Shown here one piece after another: positions 32,057 through 43,652 of a stretch of 64,000 bases of DNA (positions are counted from its first letter, which is position 1; each line of letters opens with the position of its first letter). The position numbers and the translations under genes are program-made. The DNA lies in the NCBI GenBank assembly GCA_949316235.1, contig OX438749.1, forward strand, positions 17,438,414 through 17,502,413, written 5' to 3'. The notes beneath the pieces are model-generated. The model was not told the origin of the DNA. It did no database searches and worked only from the letters and a program-made list of their open reading frames with translations. Origin of the DNA: Oegoconia quadripuncta (taxonomy: Eukaryota; Arthropoda; Insecta; Lepidoptera; Autostichidae).

Positions 32057-33230
32057 GTCTTGCCTAAAGGTGAAACCAACACAAATTAACTACCACAGAC
32101 AACAAAGCTTCAACAAAGTTATGTAATTTATTTCGGTGCAATAAAATATTGTTTATTGTTATAAATAACTTCTGCTATTTTAATTATTGATAATGATTAC
32201 AAAAGAAAGAAAGAAACAATAAAATATTGAACATTTTATTACTTTAAAATTTAAGTATCAACATCGTGCCACCCCTTCCTTACATCTTTTGGTTACATCT
32301 TTTATAATATCATCAATGTTATTCATTGTATCTTTAAGGCATTGTTTATTGTACAATTTTGTTTTGATTTGCGAATGAGATAGAAACTTAAAAATAACAA
32401 ATGTAACAATAATCTGTTATTTTTCAAAGAATACGTTACCCTATAAATTAAGCAGATTATTATGTGTTCTTTAATAATCAACAAAACACGCGCCGACGAC
32501 ATCGTAAACATCATGTCCTGATATTTAAATAAATTACAAAAAATACGACACTAATCCACGCCGAGTTGCAACAGAAATCGACCCGTGTTAACTGTGCCCC
32601 GACCGAATCCTTTATTATTTCGACGTGTATAATATTTTTATTTTGTTTCTTCCACGATTATTATTTATGAATTATTATTATTTGAGAATTTATTATTAGC
32701 TCGAAGAGCAAGCGCGTCCTTTTCAATTTGGCAGAAGGTGCGGGAATTTGGGCTCGCAGGTAACTCTTCTACTTCTTTTTTATTAATGCCTTCTTGACAT
32801 TTGTTTTCTTGTGAATCACTAATTAAATTTCTGTTCAATTCACCGTCGACACTAATTGATTTGGACCTTAATTTAATTATCTTTTCCGAGGATATTAAAT
32901 GATTTTGCCGATGGATGTTACTCTGGCCAGCTTCGTTTGATCAGCCTGGTTTCAGACCTAATATGGACGCAATCTCTACTATAAACAAAGATGTTCAGAG
33001 TCAGGTCGCGAAAATTAGAAAAATATAAGTAGGAAAAAATGTGGGCATGTGAAGTCCAATGCGTCCCTCATTTCCTATTTCTACCAAATTACTTCACATT
33101 TTCTTCGTTTATGTCCTTCGTTTAGCAGCGCATAGACACGACTACTATAATTACTTATAGCCTGATGCCAACTCTTTTAAAATGAGGCATATAATGTTAA
33201 TTTTAATTTAAAAGCCTTACGTTATCATTT
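32057..33230. other. Non-coding stretch without recognised repeats
   Basis: No repeat family from the window is present. A possible splice donor (gctcgcag|gtaact, about 32752..32765) follows 60 bp of balanced sequence, but no acceptor or reading frame supports an exon. Otherwise AT-rich DNA. Confidence 0.4.
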
Positions 33231-33479
33231 AATAAGGGTGCGCGGCACCTACCTACCAATTGTTTGAACCTTCTGGAACGGACGGACGGATGGACGGAGC
33301 AGGGTTCCGATAGCCGCTACAGGCGAGGTGTGTATTTGAGAAATTACTCCTCCGATCTTGCACACATTGTTATTGCTCGTTATAAATTGACCAACTTCAC
33401 TGAGCTGATAAACACCCCTCTGAATAATTACGTGCTTACTAGCCATTACTGCACGTCTTTCGAAATGTTTTGGACTCAC

Positions 33480-33560
33480 TATAATTATACATACATTCAT
33501 AACATCATAACCTTTATCCCAAATGGGGTGGTTAGAGATATACCAAAACATAAGCGTTTG
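33480..33560. repeat. Short dispersed repeat, CCCAAATGGGGTGGT word
   Basis: The phrase atcccaaatggggtggttag followed by agatat recurs at 36640..36720 and 44265..44335 with minor changes. It is non-coding. It lies next to the repeat at 33575..33765, as if part of one larger element. Confidence 0.5.
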
Positions 33561-33574
33561 GGTGCTTCTTTGAA

Positions 33575-33765
33575 ATAATATCCACGGTTCACCTTACAAA
33601 TATACCGAAATACACGCGAGACACAGTGAGCCTATTACCGTTGAAATGTGCAAATCTATGGGTGTTTTTGGTGGAAAGCCCCAAAGTCACCTTTAACGAC
33701 ACCTACGGGAAGCGACGGATTGAATCTATTCTTTTCACGTGCCGAATCCACATAGCACTATAATT
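33575..33765 (-). repeat. Dispersed repeat, CCCGTGGGTGTCGT core
   Basis: On the minus strand: cttcccgtaggtgtcgttaa, aggtgactttggggctttcc, caccaaaaacacccatagat and ggtgaaccgtggatattatt, in the same order as 16030..16215. Confidence 0.65.
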
Positions 33766-34523
33766 ATAAATAGTTACAATTCATAAAAATTTATTATTAT
33801 TCCTGCTTTTTATAGACTTGTAGGTATTGTCGGTTTTCATATCAAAAAACGCTGCTAATTAAGTTTGTTCTTTTGTAATATAAGGATTTTCGACGCAATT
33901 TCGAACAATAATACAACACACAGCACATTCTGTCAAAATTCCGTTTTTAGGGGCCCTATTGCAAAACCATGAAGCTGGCTGATGCTGACTTCAGTCGTAA
34001 ACATGATTGATTTTAATAAATCGTATTAAGCCGACAGGGTCTTTTGCTTGGCTTTAGATGAACGAGCAGGTAAGCAGAGAAACTAGAAGAATGAACCGTG
34101 TTACTGTATTCGATTATCAAGTAATGCTTCACAACTTCAGTGACTCTTAGCCCTTCACAAAAATGGATGCATTGGCAGCAAAGACCGACCTTCAGGTAAT
34201 ATGAAAGAGGCTCTGGGAGAGTTTAGGGAATTGGAGCAAGCAGATAATATTTATCTCTATCGACATAAATAACCCGATAACCCTACACTCAATATTTCTA
34301 CCTCGAATATCACAATGTTACAATCTTATCTTCGTGTCTCCTTCATAAATCCTGTGTCAACCATGATATCTATAAAATGCTATTTCAATACTGATCTGAT
34401 GACCTTAACACTTCATTTTATGGAAACTCAGCAATCTGACAATCTCAATGGGTAAAAATCAAAGAGAAAAATTAGTTATTTCACGACTCCTAATATCATC
34501 GACTGTATGCTAAAAGAAATCAG

Positions 34524-34653
34524 TGACTGTATTAATAAAGTGATCTCGAGATTGAGATCGAGTCCCATTCTCATTGAGATTTATATGATACTATTTGAAT
34601 TCAAAAGAATATCTCAAATATCTCAGCCTTAAAATAATTTTATGAATAGGAGT
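34524..34653 (-). mobile_element. GGCCCGTATT-family MITE, decayed
   Basis: The left end gactgtattaataaag and the following ctcgagattgag resemble the left end of 7290..7432. The right end tttatgaataggagtc precedes TTA. The interior keeps gatactatttgaattcaa. Target duplication is not evident on the left, so this is a diverged copy. Confidence 0.5.
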
Positions 34654-34747
34654 CTTAGTGCACAGCTCAAAAAAGGGACATTATTTCATTTCATATTACT
34701 CTGACCATCCATATTTTGTTGGGTTACAATATTTCTACTCCTACTGC

Positions 34748-34800
34748 ATCATCATCATCATATCAGCCGAAAGACTATTGGCTCCGGCAAATCTTGCACG
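34748..34800 (-). repeat. RTE-like 3' end, short
   Basis: catcatcatcatatcagccg and aaagac read, on the minus strand, as the last coding bases and the gatgatgatg stretch seen at 12560..12595. Only this terminal piece is present. Confidence 0.5.
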
Positions 34801-35052
34801 TCATAGAAATTACATCTTCTACGAGTACAAAGCTATTGCCTCTATACTGATTTTAAAATGGCTAATATTAATGTAGATAAAGACATTTTATCATCAGCCC
34901 GCAAACATCCCACTGCAGGGATATAAGCCTATCCTCATATATGAGGGAGTATGGGCCATAGTCCACCACGCTGACCCATTGCGGGTTGCGGACTTCATAT
35001 GCCTTCAAATTTTTATTTCCAAGGCATGCAGGTTTCCTCACGATGTTTTCCT

Positions 35053-35904
35053 TCACCGTTTTTTTTTTTTTATATGAGAGGGCGGCAAACGAGCATGCGG
35101 GTCACCTGTTGGAAAGCAATCACCGCCGCCCATGGACACATGGCCGACAATTCGGACTGCGCGACGTTGACCGCGGTCAAAAGGAAGAAGCTGGTACTGA
35201 GGTGCCCCAGCCCATAGGTGAGAACAATACTCCACGTGCGGCCGAACTTGCGCCTTATAAAGTTGGAGGCGGTGAGCCGGCGTGAAGTAACGAGCCGCTC
35301 TACTGAGGACACCTAACTTTTTGGAGGCCAACTTGGCCTTTTCCTCCAGATGACCGCGGAATTGAACGCTACTGGAGATGTTCACTCCGAGAATCCCAAT
35401 ACTCAGCTTAACGTCAAGGGGAGTGCTCTGAAATTGAAGAGACAGGGGAAATGGAATCTTCTTTGCGGTGAATGCGCAAACTTGTGTCTTTTTAGGGTTA
35501 AACTTAACTAGGTTGAGCATGCCCCAATTAGAGACTAGGTCTAGTGAGGTCTCGATTTCAGACACAAGCTTGTCCCGACACTCATCAACGTGCGCCCGAG
35601 AAAGATTAGCACGGCCGGCATATAAGGCATCACCCGTACTGTCATCCGCATAACAATGGAAGTCACTGGTTTGTAACATATCATTGATATGCAGAAGAAA
35701 CAGGGTGGGGGATAGTACGCAGCCTTGCGGGACTCCAGTGTTCACGGGTTTTAAATCAGAGCAAGAACCGTCGACAACGACTTTAATGCTACGATCCGTG
35801 AGAAAGCTGGCAACCCATTTGCAAAAATTATCGGGCAGCCCAAAGGAAGCAAGCTTCGAGAGAAGCGCTTTGTGCCACACCCGATCAAAGGCTTTCGCTA
35901 TGTC
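35053..35904 (-). pseudogene. NLTR-3 ORF2 reverse transcriptase, palm to C-terminus
   Basis: The open frame of about 283 residues starts at the truncation point with motif A (DIAKAFDRVWHK). It carries motif B (TGVPQGCVLSPTLFLLHIND, about residues 57-76) and motif C (CYADD, about 89-93), followed by a thumb/C-terminal region with PHVEYCSHLWAGAP. The fingers, endonuclease and ORF1 are lost, so it cannot act as a full enzyme. The frame does not stop in the element: it reads through the poly(A) tail as lysines and stops in the host SINE (35053). A YADD box and H-x-E-Y-C-S-x-x-W suggest a Jockey- or R1-like group. Confidence 0.8.
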
Positions 35905-35906
35905 TG
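35061..35906 (-). mobile_element. 5'-truncated non-LTR retrotransposon (NLTR-3) with poly(A) tail
   Basis: The minus strand begins abruptly at a reverse-transcriptase motif A (DIAKAFDRVWHKA, starting at 35904) and ends in about 12 A residues (35061..35072). The SINE resumes at both edges. A 58-bp copy of the same 3' end plus poly(A) lies at 52318..52375. Any target duplication is at most a few bases (gttt). Confidence 0.85.
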
Positions 35907-36234
35907 TTTAAGAACAGTCGGATAAATGCATTTAAGTAATTTAATTAAATTTAAAAACTCATTGGTATATGGACTGCCTGGGAGTCGGACCCGGACCTCC
36001 TAAATTAGGAGCCCGCGTCTTAACCGGTGAGTCACTGCGTACTACCGGTATGCGATCGCTGTAGTACTGCGATCTATGGGGTGAGAAGGTGAAGCTAAAG
36101 AATATAATTTCTGACGACATACCAGTGCCTACAGAGGCTGTAGTTCCTTTCATTATAGCTGATTTTATTACAATGTGTTGATCATGTTGTAGAACCTGTG
36201 CAGGCCCTGGCACGCCTTACAAGTTTCTTCCTCC

Positions 36235-36370
36235 ACTCGACTAGAGCTCCGTGCCGGCCTGCTTGCGCGGGCGCAGTGCTATCGCCGATCGCGCTCACGC
36301 CGACTCTTGCGCCGCCCAGCCATTTGTACACGCCGTGTGTGCTGCGATCCGGCGGGTTCGACGCTAAATG
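36235..36370. other. CpG-rich patch
   Basis: The sequence gtgccggcctgcttgcgcgg, gcgatcgcgctcacgccgac and gatccggcgggttcgacgct is CpG-dense against an AT-rich background. No frame or known repeat is seen. It may be a remnant of GC-rich repeat or regulatory DNA. Confidence 0.25.
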
Positions 36371-36509
36371 ATTTTATTTCTTAACTGGTCTTGCGCTTCC
36401 AGGCATCTCTTATACTCTTGCTCCTTTATACAAAATGAGATTGTATTACCCGGAGGTCGTGGGTTTGATTCTTCATAATATACGTCGTGGTTTTACACAT
36501 ATGTTAACA

Positions 36510-36615
36510 TACATAATATACCGGATGTGTTTTTTTACCGTGAGGAAAAAATAAGGCATATTAGATAAGTGAAATAGAAGGTATTGGCATAGGTAGTTTA
36601 ATTTTTTTTTTTCAA
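36510..36615 (+). repeat. Solo arm of the TACCGGATGAG TIR element
   Basis: tataccggatgtgttttttt, accgtgaggaaaaaataagg, catattagataagtgaaata and ggcataggtagtttaatttt follow the left arm of 51861..52234. The right arm is absent here. Confidence 0.65.
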
Positions 36616-36639
36616 AAACGGCCGGCTGCCTTCTCATAG

Positions 36640-36720
36640 CTTCACAACCGTTATCCAAATGGAGTGGTCAGAGATATCGCAAAGTAACCCAAACATAATA
36701 GTGTTGGGTGTTCCAATTAT
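36640..36720. repeat. Short dispersed repeat, CCAAATGGAGTGGT word
   Basis: gttatccaaatggagtggtc followed by agagatatcgcaaagtaacc matches 33480..33560. It also shares gtgttgggtg downstream. Non-coding. Confidence 0.45.
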
Positions 36721-37084
36721 GCATTAATCTTTTAAATACTTGAAACTACACATTCAAGATACTTTTTAAAAACAAACTGTTAATGCTACGTCGTGAGACC
36801 CTGATTATCACATAATATGATTGTAGTACTTACAAAGTCAAGTAGCATAAGGCCAAACTCGGAAATTTTATCAAATGCCGTTGCTTAGTTCCTGTGCCTA
36901 ACTTCCGATTCCTACATCAGACCCTGGATACCAGCAATCAAGACAAATCGAACGACCCCAAACTCGATGGAATTACATTGTTTTATTACAGAGGTCCTAT
37001 GGCCGGCTCGATCGTCCAACCAGCTCAATTATACCACAATATTGCATTGTAAACTGACTTACATTTTCAGCTCAATTTAATACC

Positions 37085-37200
37085 GGGAAGTAGGTCATAG
37101 GCATCTACTAAGATCGCGTGCTTCATCTTCGACCACATGGTCACTTCCCAACAGGTGAGATTGTGGTCAAACGCTTATCCAGTTAATCATCAAAAAAGGT
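37085..37200 (+). repeat. Dispersed repeat family G
   Basis: aagatcgcgtgcttcatctt, cgaccacatggtcacttccc and caggtgagattgtggtcaaa recur at 61060..61205 and, inverted, at 39478..39640. The 3' edge is an a-rich caaaaaag. Likely the 3' end of a retroposon, with the coding part unknown. Confidence 0.6.
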
Positions 37201-37389
37201 ACTTGTAAAATTTGTTTTGAACAGGCTAAGTTAAATAAAAGCTACCTTGAATAATAAGTTAAAATATATATGTAAGTAGAACATAACTATAAATTGAAAA
37301 TTCAGAAAAATACATACCATCAAGAAGATCAAACCAACTGTGTTAAGAACTAAATATTTTCGAAAAAGCTCGTCTGGCTGTTCATGGCG

Positions 37390-37860
37390 GGGTGCTGGTT
37401 CCAACGCTAATTTACGGGAGTAAATTGTATGAGCAGTGCTGGGTGCTGGGTATGGCAGAAGAAGAATGAAAGTAGAATAAATACAGTGGAAATGAGATCA
37501 CTGAGAGGTATGAGTGGGTTGACTTTGAAAGATAGAATCAAGAATAGGTACCTAATTAGGGAGTTATGCAGTGTGAAAGGAGACGCTGTGACAAAGATTA
37601 AAAGGTATGCTGAGATTGTTTGGAAATGTGAAGTGGAAAGAAATATACGAATGTGGATGGTAGTGGGGATAGGGGAAGACCACGGCGAAAGCATCATGTT
37701 CAAATCGGTGATATCTTAAAGAAAGGACAAGTTTAAAGTACCCTAAACCGATGAGCATGTATATGAACAACATTATGAGAGTAAATGAAACCAAAGAGGT
37801 TTGTTAGGATCGTAGTAAGAGGAAGTCTGTGGTGCCTCTACGGGAAATAGACGTGACTTT
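37390..37860 (+). pseudogene. RTE-like reverse transcriptase C-terminal fragment
   Basis: From about 37395 a frame reads VHGGVLVPTLIYGSKLYEQC W, then, after one break near 37466, VEMRSLRGMSGLTLKDRIKN and IRELCSVKGDAVTKIKRYAE then MWMVVGIGEDHGE. The block order (G-V-L-x-P-x-L-x-Y-G-S, then V-E-M-R-x-L-R, then D-R-I/V-x-N) is that of the region after the catalytic core in RTE-type ORF2. A decayed continuation (NETKEVC) is recognisable near 37780. It has no catalytic motifs and at least one stop, so it is a dead fragment. Confidence 0.7.
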
Positions 37861-38035
37861 ATGTATGTACCTATCTTCAAAACGGCTTAATGGCTTTCCG
37901 TCAAACATGGCTAAAAACCATCAAACACCAGCTTTCGAGAATAAAAACCGTGTTGAAATCGGTCCACCCGTTTAGACTCTACAAAGCCAACAGACAGACA
38001 GGTTTCAGACTTAAAAAGACTTAGCTCTATGATAG
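37861..38035 (+). repeat. Dispersed repeat family E
   Basis: caaacatggctaaaaaccat, cgtgttgaaatcggtccacc and cgtttagactctacaaagcc followed by aacagacagacagg match 735..855 and 38840..39068. Confidence 0.55.
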
Positions 38036-38630
38036 AGCCCCGTCTCACAATCCGCAAGAACACCTAACATTTAACTCGAAAAGAAAACACTTTCTGCACC
38101 TTTATCAGAGGGCTGTGGTTATTATTTTTCATTGTTATTGTTATTACAGGCAGTGCGCGTATTATACCCGCATTACGATGGTTAACAAACTATTAAACGA
38201 ATCCGCTTAACGCTTTATTTTGATAAATTCCACCGATTGGGTGAACAACACAAGAGAGGGTTCTTTCTTTTAAGCGTCGAAGACAATGGTAACTCATGCT
38301 TATTATGATCCACAGGAATACAATGTTAGGACTGACATTCTATTGGGTCTTTACCTATGAAATTGGAGTTTTATCATTTCTTAGATTCGCTGAAACTTTT
38401 ATAAAGCGGTTACTTTGAAAAATTAACGCTGCCTATACTTAACTCAATGTTATCCGATAATACACAGAAAGTTTAGCTAAATTAGGATTTCCGTTCCCAA
38501 AAAAAAACAAAAATGTTTGTATGGAGAAAACAGTCTTAATGAAATTCTTCATACAAAACGCCAATTTCATAGGTATAACCTAATATACAGAGGATAACTC
38601 TTTACTTTACCATCTACTCGTATATACTTT

Positions 38631-38790
38631 TGTTTATGCACAACGGGTTAGCACTTGACCTCAATCACACCTGATGTTAAGTGAAAATGAGCCCGAGGTG
38701 TAACGTAAAATCCGATCCTATTTCCTGCCTATTTTATCTCTGACAACCGGAACACAACATGCTATTAACATTACTGTTTGTCGAGTCTTT
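38631..38790 (-). repeat. SINE family A, diverged, head missing
   Basis: tttatgcacaacgggttagc, cacctgatgttaagtgaaaa and ttttatctctgacaaccgga are family A words, with a small deletion in the middle. The tRNA-like head is absent. Confidence 0.75.
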
Positions 38791-38839
38791 GGAGGGTTTT
38801 CTAAATATTTCAATTTATTTTATATTTAGAATTAAACCC

Positions 38840-39068
38840 AAGTTTAAAAAGTTCCTAGTCCTGTATCATAGAAATCGGTTAAGCCGTTTCGAAGATATTT
38901 AGCCTTTAACATTATCTTTTGGTCTACAAATAAAACGTTTACAAACAAGCAAACTAATAACCATATTCAAATCGGTTCAGCCGTTTTGGCTCAGCAATGC
39001 GACAGACAGACATAGGACATTTAAACTTATATATAACACTCCTCATTTTACGCCAGAGGTTAAAAAAA
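38840..39068 (+). repeat. Dispersed repeat family E, long copy
   Basis: catagaaatcggttaagccg, tttcgaagatatttagcctt, caaatcggttcagccgtttt and gcgacagacagacataggac are followed by cgccagaggttaaaaaaac. Two cggtt..gccgtttt words show internal duplication. Confidence 0.55.
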
Positions 39069-39352
39069 CAAAGATATATTATTAAAATTTATTTAATACA
39101 AGAGTAAAAGTTGAGACAATTGTAGATGAATTCGTAAGAGCCTCTCACAATATCTGAGTATAAAATACTAGTCGTCATTCGGGAAAGGAGTGTTCCATGC
39201 TACTTGTATCCTTTTGATAAAAAAATCTACGCAAACCTGATCACCTTATGTATGTTGTTTCCAATCTACATCTTGTTTCATCTGCACTATGAGGACATCA
39301 GTTTTAAAGTGTTTTTTTTTTTCGAAAAATTGTTACATAATGTTCCTAAAGT

Positions 39353-39469
39353 ATAATACGACGCAACACGTGACAGCATTGGGCGCATTTTATTGTATTT
39401 AACTTACTATTTCTTTGTTTTTTGTATCGTGTTGTGGCGTTCATAATAAATTGTTCTTATTCTCGGTTT
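39353..39469 (+). repeat. NLTR-2 3' end, 5'-truncated
   Basis: acgacgcaacacgtgacagc and ttttgtatcgtgttgtggcg followed by ttcataataaattgttctta match the last part of 28385..29430 (minus strand). Only about 115 bp are present. Confidence 0.7.
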
Positions 39470-39477
39470 TTTTTTTG

Positions 39478-39640
39478 ATTAACTGGATACACGTTTGACC
39501 TCAATCTCCACCTGATGGAAAGTGATGATGTGGACGAAGATGAAGCACGCGATCTCAGTAAATGCCTATTGACTCTGCTCTTGAAGATCCCAAGGTTGTA
39601 GGATTCATGAAAGACTGACGCAGAAAGGGAGTTCCTTGGC
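39478..39640 (-). repeat. Dispersed repeat family G, inverted copy
   Basis: The minus strand reads actgagatcgcgtgcttcat, cttcgtccacatcatcactt and tccatcaggtggagattgag, followed by gtcaaacgtgtatccag and an a-run. It is related to 37085..37200 and 61060..61205. Confidence 0.55.
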
Positions 39641-39651
39641 TGTTTACATTA

Positions 39652-39897
39652 TCTAACTAATATTATAAATGCGAAAGTTTGGATGTTTGTTTGTTTATTT
39701 ATTTGTTTGTTTGTTGCCCAATCACGGCGAAAGGTATGAATGGATTTGGTTGAAATTTGGTATAAAATTAAAATATACCCTGGATTAAGACATAGGATTT
39801 TATCACGATAAAGTGAGTAGTTCCCGCGGTATAATGAAATTAAACATATCCACGATAAAGCTATTCCACGCAGGCGAAGCCGCGGGCGAAAAACTAG
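39652..39897 (+). mobile_element. Non-autonomous Helitron-type element (246 bp)
   Basis: It starts A|TCTAACTAATATTATAAATG and ends aaaaaCTAG|T, the TC..CTAG, A/T-insertion pattern of Helitrons. The interior runs gtttggatgtttgtttgttt, cccaatcacggcgaaaggta, taccctggattaagacatag and cgcaggcgaagccgcgggcg. No coding frame. Confidence 0.85.
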
Positions 39898-40394
39898 TAT
39901 TTTATATATTTGAAATCACTTCGGATCGCGTCGATCGCGCTAGCACTTTACTCGTTCAAATATAGCTCAGCTTTGCATGCCCAGAAATTTAACTTCGCGT
40001 GCTACCATTGCCCTAGAAGAAAATACACACAGTTATACAGTTTGAAAATAAAAGGTGCCAACTCTTATGAAACGATCAATAAACATGTATGAGAGATGTA
40101 AGTATAATATATTGAGTGATGTACATCCTCGTGCATCAAGCATTTTTCATCACCTAATGATTTCCAATCACTTTATATCTCGTGCTTATAATATTTGAAT
40201 TTACACAATAAGATAAATATTGTTTAGTAATAATGAATGAGTGATGTTAACATGTATGTCATTCAATGCTAACTCCACATGTTTGTCCAACGTTGTAAGG
40301 TTGTAATGCATGTAGTTTGATTTAACATCGAAGTAGTGGGTCCACCGTTAGAGTTAAATGTTTGTCAGATGTATACGAAGTTATTCCAGAGTCT
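39898..40394. other. Non-coding stretch without recognised repeats
   Basis: A 60-residue plus frame at 39910 has no recognised domain. No repeat family from the window is seen. Confidence 0.4.
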
Positions 40395-40466
40395 ATATAA
40401 ATAATATTTATGTATGTTTATTTTGTTTGGGACTAGTATGATTGGTGTAAGTGTTTGTAATATTTA
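40395..40466 (+). repeat. SINE family C, 3' end
   Basis: atatttatgtatgtttattt, tgtttgggactagtatgatt and ggtgtaagtgtttgtaatat follow the family C 3' end at 44880..44985. The head and body are missing. Confidence 0.65.
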
Positions 40467-40785
40467 ATTTTATAACAAGAACTTATCATATCAACTAAAG
40501 CCTTATCAACTAAATAGATAAGAAATGATAATCCATAACAATCAATGTAACAATTTAATTACAGCATAAGCTCAGCATGTTTTTGAGATGTATACAGACT
40601 GAAATATAATATTTATAAGATAATTTGACGAAAGCTTAGTATCACACCCAATATTTGTATCTGATCCATACAAAAACTTGAACTTGTGAAAACAGTAGAA
40701 AAATAATGCGAGCGCTATTTATACTGGCAACACACTTAATCTTAATTAGTATATTCAATCCTTCTTTTCTATTTTCTAACGGCCT

Positions 40786-41003
40786 GTTTGGTGTTGCTGT
40801 TTGGTGTTTGTTCGAATTCCGCTGAGGGCATATGTTCGCATGATAATACAGACATACTAGGGATGGTTTTATTTATAATATGTACCGTACGAAATAAAAT
40901 AATATTTGTATATATATCAACCATCTGGTATCCATAATACAAGCCTAGTTGCTTAGTGTGGAACTAGTGTGTATGTCTAAAATAATTTATTTAATTATTA
41001 TTG
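40786..41003 (+). repeat. SINE family B, internally deleted
   Basis: A shortened head (ggcctgtttggtgttgctgt, then gtttgttcgaattccgctga) is followed by gggcatatgttcgcatgat. Most of the middle is retained and the 3' end catctggtatccataataca, ttgcttagtgtggaactag is clear. The A-to-B-box interval is shortened. Confidence 0.75.
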
Positions 41004-42477
41004 TACTCTATTTGGTGAAATCATACCGAGAAAACATTGCAGAGGTTGGTTGACTCCACCAACATACAGCCGACGTGTGGACGCAGCATTATTTCTAAAT
41101 ACGGCCAGTGTAATGGCGTGAAATAATCTCTATAAACAAGATGACGATTACACAATGGCTCCAAGATCGTAATGGCATTATAAACGGTACCCCAATGTTA
41201 TCGGCCCGGCTCATTGTTGCTCTCTTTTTTGCCTTTCTATAGTTAACCGTTTGTTAACAAGGTGGTTTTTTTTCTATTGTCATAACAGTTTTTATATTGT
41301 TGTAAGTAGATAGGTAGGTACTTATTAAGTTAGTAAAAATGTACGAGTCTCATTGCAGTTTCAATTTTGAAAAAAGCTTATTAAGTATATGCCTGGAATT
41401 AGATATTTGTAAAATCTATTTAAAATTTTTAAGCTATCTTTTGTTCTGTGCTTAAATTATTTGGTTCCTCTTCCCGTATTCCTGTCCTGTCTTCTATCGG
41501 TATAGTTGCTTGAAAGAGATAGATCTCTTTGAGTATAAGCTTTTATAAAAAAGCTTACCTTTGTACAGTCAGGTTCAAAAATGCTGTCATAGTCTAAGCT
41601 TAAACGATTAACTTCTTAAAAAGCGTTTGTGTTTAAGGTAAGTAAGGTAAGGTAAGTATACTCTTCTGATGTAGTACGATCTACTGCACAAGAATTACTA
41701 TTTCTTTAGAAATTCAAAAGTGTTTGAAAAAAATTCATCGTTTGAACTTGACCTGTGACTGTCATTTTGAACCTGAGTGTACCTTGAGTGAACTTTAGAT
41801 GTTCTATCAACAAATAGAAATTTGGTATATAATTAGAGTATATAAATATAAATAGAATGAATCATTTATTGCCACATTTTTCACAAAACATGTCACATTA
41901 GCCTAATCTGTTGCACATTTAAGGCACTTTTTCTCCTGAAATTTCAAATAAATGCCGCGGGATAACAAACGATTTAACTATATACAAGTAACAAAAGGAC
42001 TGTTAGAGGCCAATGAATTAACTAAAGACCTAGGTCCAATTGTAACTGATAAGGAGAGAAGAATAATGAGAAACATTAATTCATATGGCATATACACTAT
42101 GGTTTCAGATCAGTAAGGCCGTGATGCCAGTGAGAAGAGAGTTCTTCCCTACTAAGCTAAGTGAATGCATCCTATTGATTTCTGAATAGCAACCCTTTTA
42201 TATTTGTAATTTACCGCAGGGTCTTAATTATTTTTAATTTTCTATAAGACATTGTCCATATTGTGTTATTACTCTATGATATTGTGTTTTAGAGTACCTA
42301 ATTTTAGTATTGCATTGAATCAACATTGAATCAAACTGTGCAGTACCTAATACATTTCAAGATGCGATAGAGAGTCTGAAAATTGCAATTTACTTAATAC
42401 TTACTGTATCCTCTGGTTTAGGTTCCAAGTTGCTCTGCTCTTTAGGGGATAGCTGAAAATCTGTGTTTCGCTCAATG
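41004..42477. other. Non-coding stretch, low repeat content
   Basis: No gene or family shared with the rest of the window is recognised. A short gtaaggtaaggtaag run lies near 41636..41660. The segment 41050..41240 is less AT-rich and non-repetitive, but holds no supported exon. Confidence 0.45.
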
Positions 42478-42663
42478 AGCAATCTAATACACTGGGCTAT
42501 GACCCATTTGTACTGCTGCAGCACACACATGCGTTAGTGTTACAATATTATGTTATTGTTGTTGATGTGTTACCTTATCTGTGTATGAATATGTATAAAC
42601 TAAATGTATGTGTGTGACTGTGGAAACAAATAAAAGCTTTATCTATCTATCTATCTATCATAG
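42478..42663 (+). mobile_element. Non-LTR 3'UTR with ATCT tail
   Basis: gtatgtgtgtgactgtggaa, acaaataaaagctttatcta and four ATCT units form a retrotransposon 3' end (AATAAA followed by a tetramer tail). The element at 12440..12692 ends the same way (gcgtgtgactggagata, tttatctatctat). No coding part. Confidence 0.65.
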
Positions 42664-43199
42664 AGGGGCTGATGACCCCCAGGAAACGGTATTTATGTAT
42701 ATTTCGCAGTGTAATATATTTCACTTTTGATTTGCAGTGTAAATAAATGAAATAATAAATAAATAAAATATATATGTCCTCTTAGGCGAACAATCCGCCT
42801 TGCGGTCTGACTGAATGACGTGATCTTAGAGGTTAGTTTCTTAAAACCTCGCGTGAGAGATATATATAATATAATTATGCTAATTTAGTCTTATACAGTA
42901 ACAACTATATCAATATCAATTAAGTATAGGTCGGTACGTTCCTGTCGAACTAACCAGATAATTGTTATTTATTAACCAATCAGAAAACGTTATTGCTTCG
43001 TAGTTTCAAGGTTACTATCGACTGTTACAATTTATATCAGGAGCTGCAATTATACGTCAATTTCGTTATATTATAACGCTTTGAACGCAGTCATGCCTTT
43101 TGGAGATCCCATTTCTTACAGCCATATCTGCAACATATCTTTGAACTTAAACGAAAATCTATAGATAAATGAGACTTAACATGACACTTGACATGTATC

Positions 43200-43395
43200 T
43201 GTAATGTGTAAGCACGGAGTGGCACAAGCCAGACTCGGCGCGGTGATGGTATCGCGCGGGGTCACACAATAACACTTTACAGCGGCAAATGAAATGCTTT
43301 TATGTAATTGGCCAATGTTGCCGGCACACTGTGCTCTTGCGCGGTTTGCGGTCAAAATTCTCGCGTTCGTAATAAGCTGGTATGATTTGATTGGT
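43200..43395. promoter_or_regulatory. CpG-rich patch with a CCAAT palindrome
   Basis: cactcggcgcggtgatggta-like sequence, tcgcgcggggtcac, taattggccaatgttgccgg (CCAAT in both orientations) and cttgcgcggtttgcggtc lie within 200 bp. No repeat or frame is seen. Regulatory function is only suggested by composition and motifs. Confidence 0.3.
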
Positions 43396-43652
43396 TTTGC
43401 ATGGATTTACAATATAACTCTATTAGATGTTCACGTTTCATAGTGTGGAGCAGGTTCATGTTGAAAATACTGCGATTTCTTTAGGATGGAATTTTAGATA
43501 ATAAGTTGTAGTAGATCATGTTGATCCGAGTTTGTTGATTGGACCAAAATCGTTAAGAAGTTTAACAGTATGTTTAGCTCAGGGTGAATGGAAGAGATCT
43601 TTTAAAGATATAAGTCCACCTTTGTATATGACCTATCGTTTGTACTCTGTTA

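Larger units (their letters stand above)
34886..36038 (-). repeat. SINE family D split by a reverse-transcriptase insertion
   Basis: The two parts are 34886..35060 (body: catcccactgcagggatata to ccttcaccgtt) and 35907..36038 (head: aagtaatttaattaaattta, gggagtcggacccggacctc, gcgtcttaaccggtgagtc). Together they are collinear with the uninterrupted copy at 20832..21140, which joins them at ccgtttagg. The split is therefore an insertion of the element at 35061..35906. Confidence 0.85.

Noticed and set aside
32700..32765. Possible exon ending in gctcgcag|gtaact
   Set aside because: A single donor match with no acceptor, no supported reading frame and no second exon in the window is too weak.
42640..42660. 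ATCT run as an independent microsatellite
   Set aside because: It follows an AATAAA in a retrotransposon 3' end and is best read as the element's tail.
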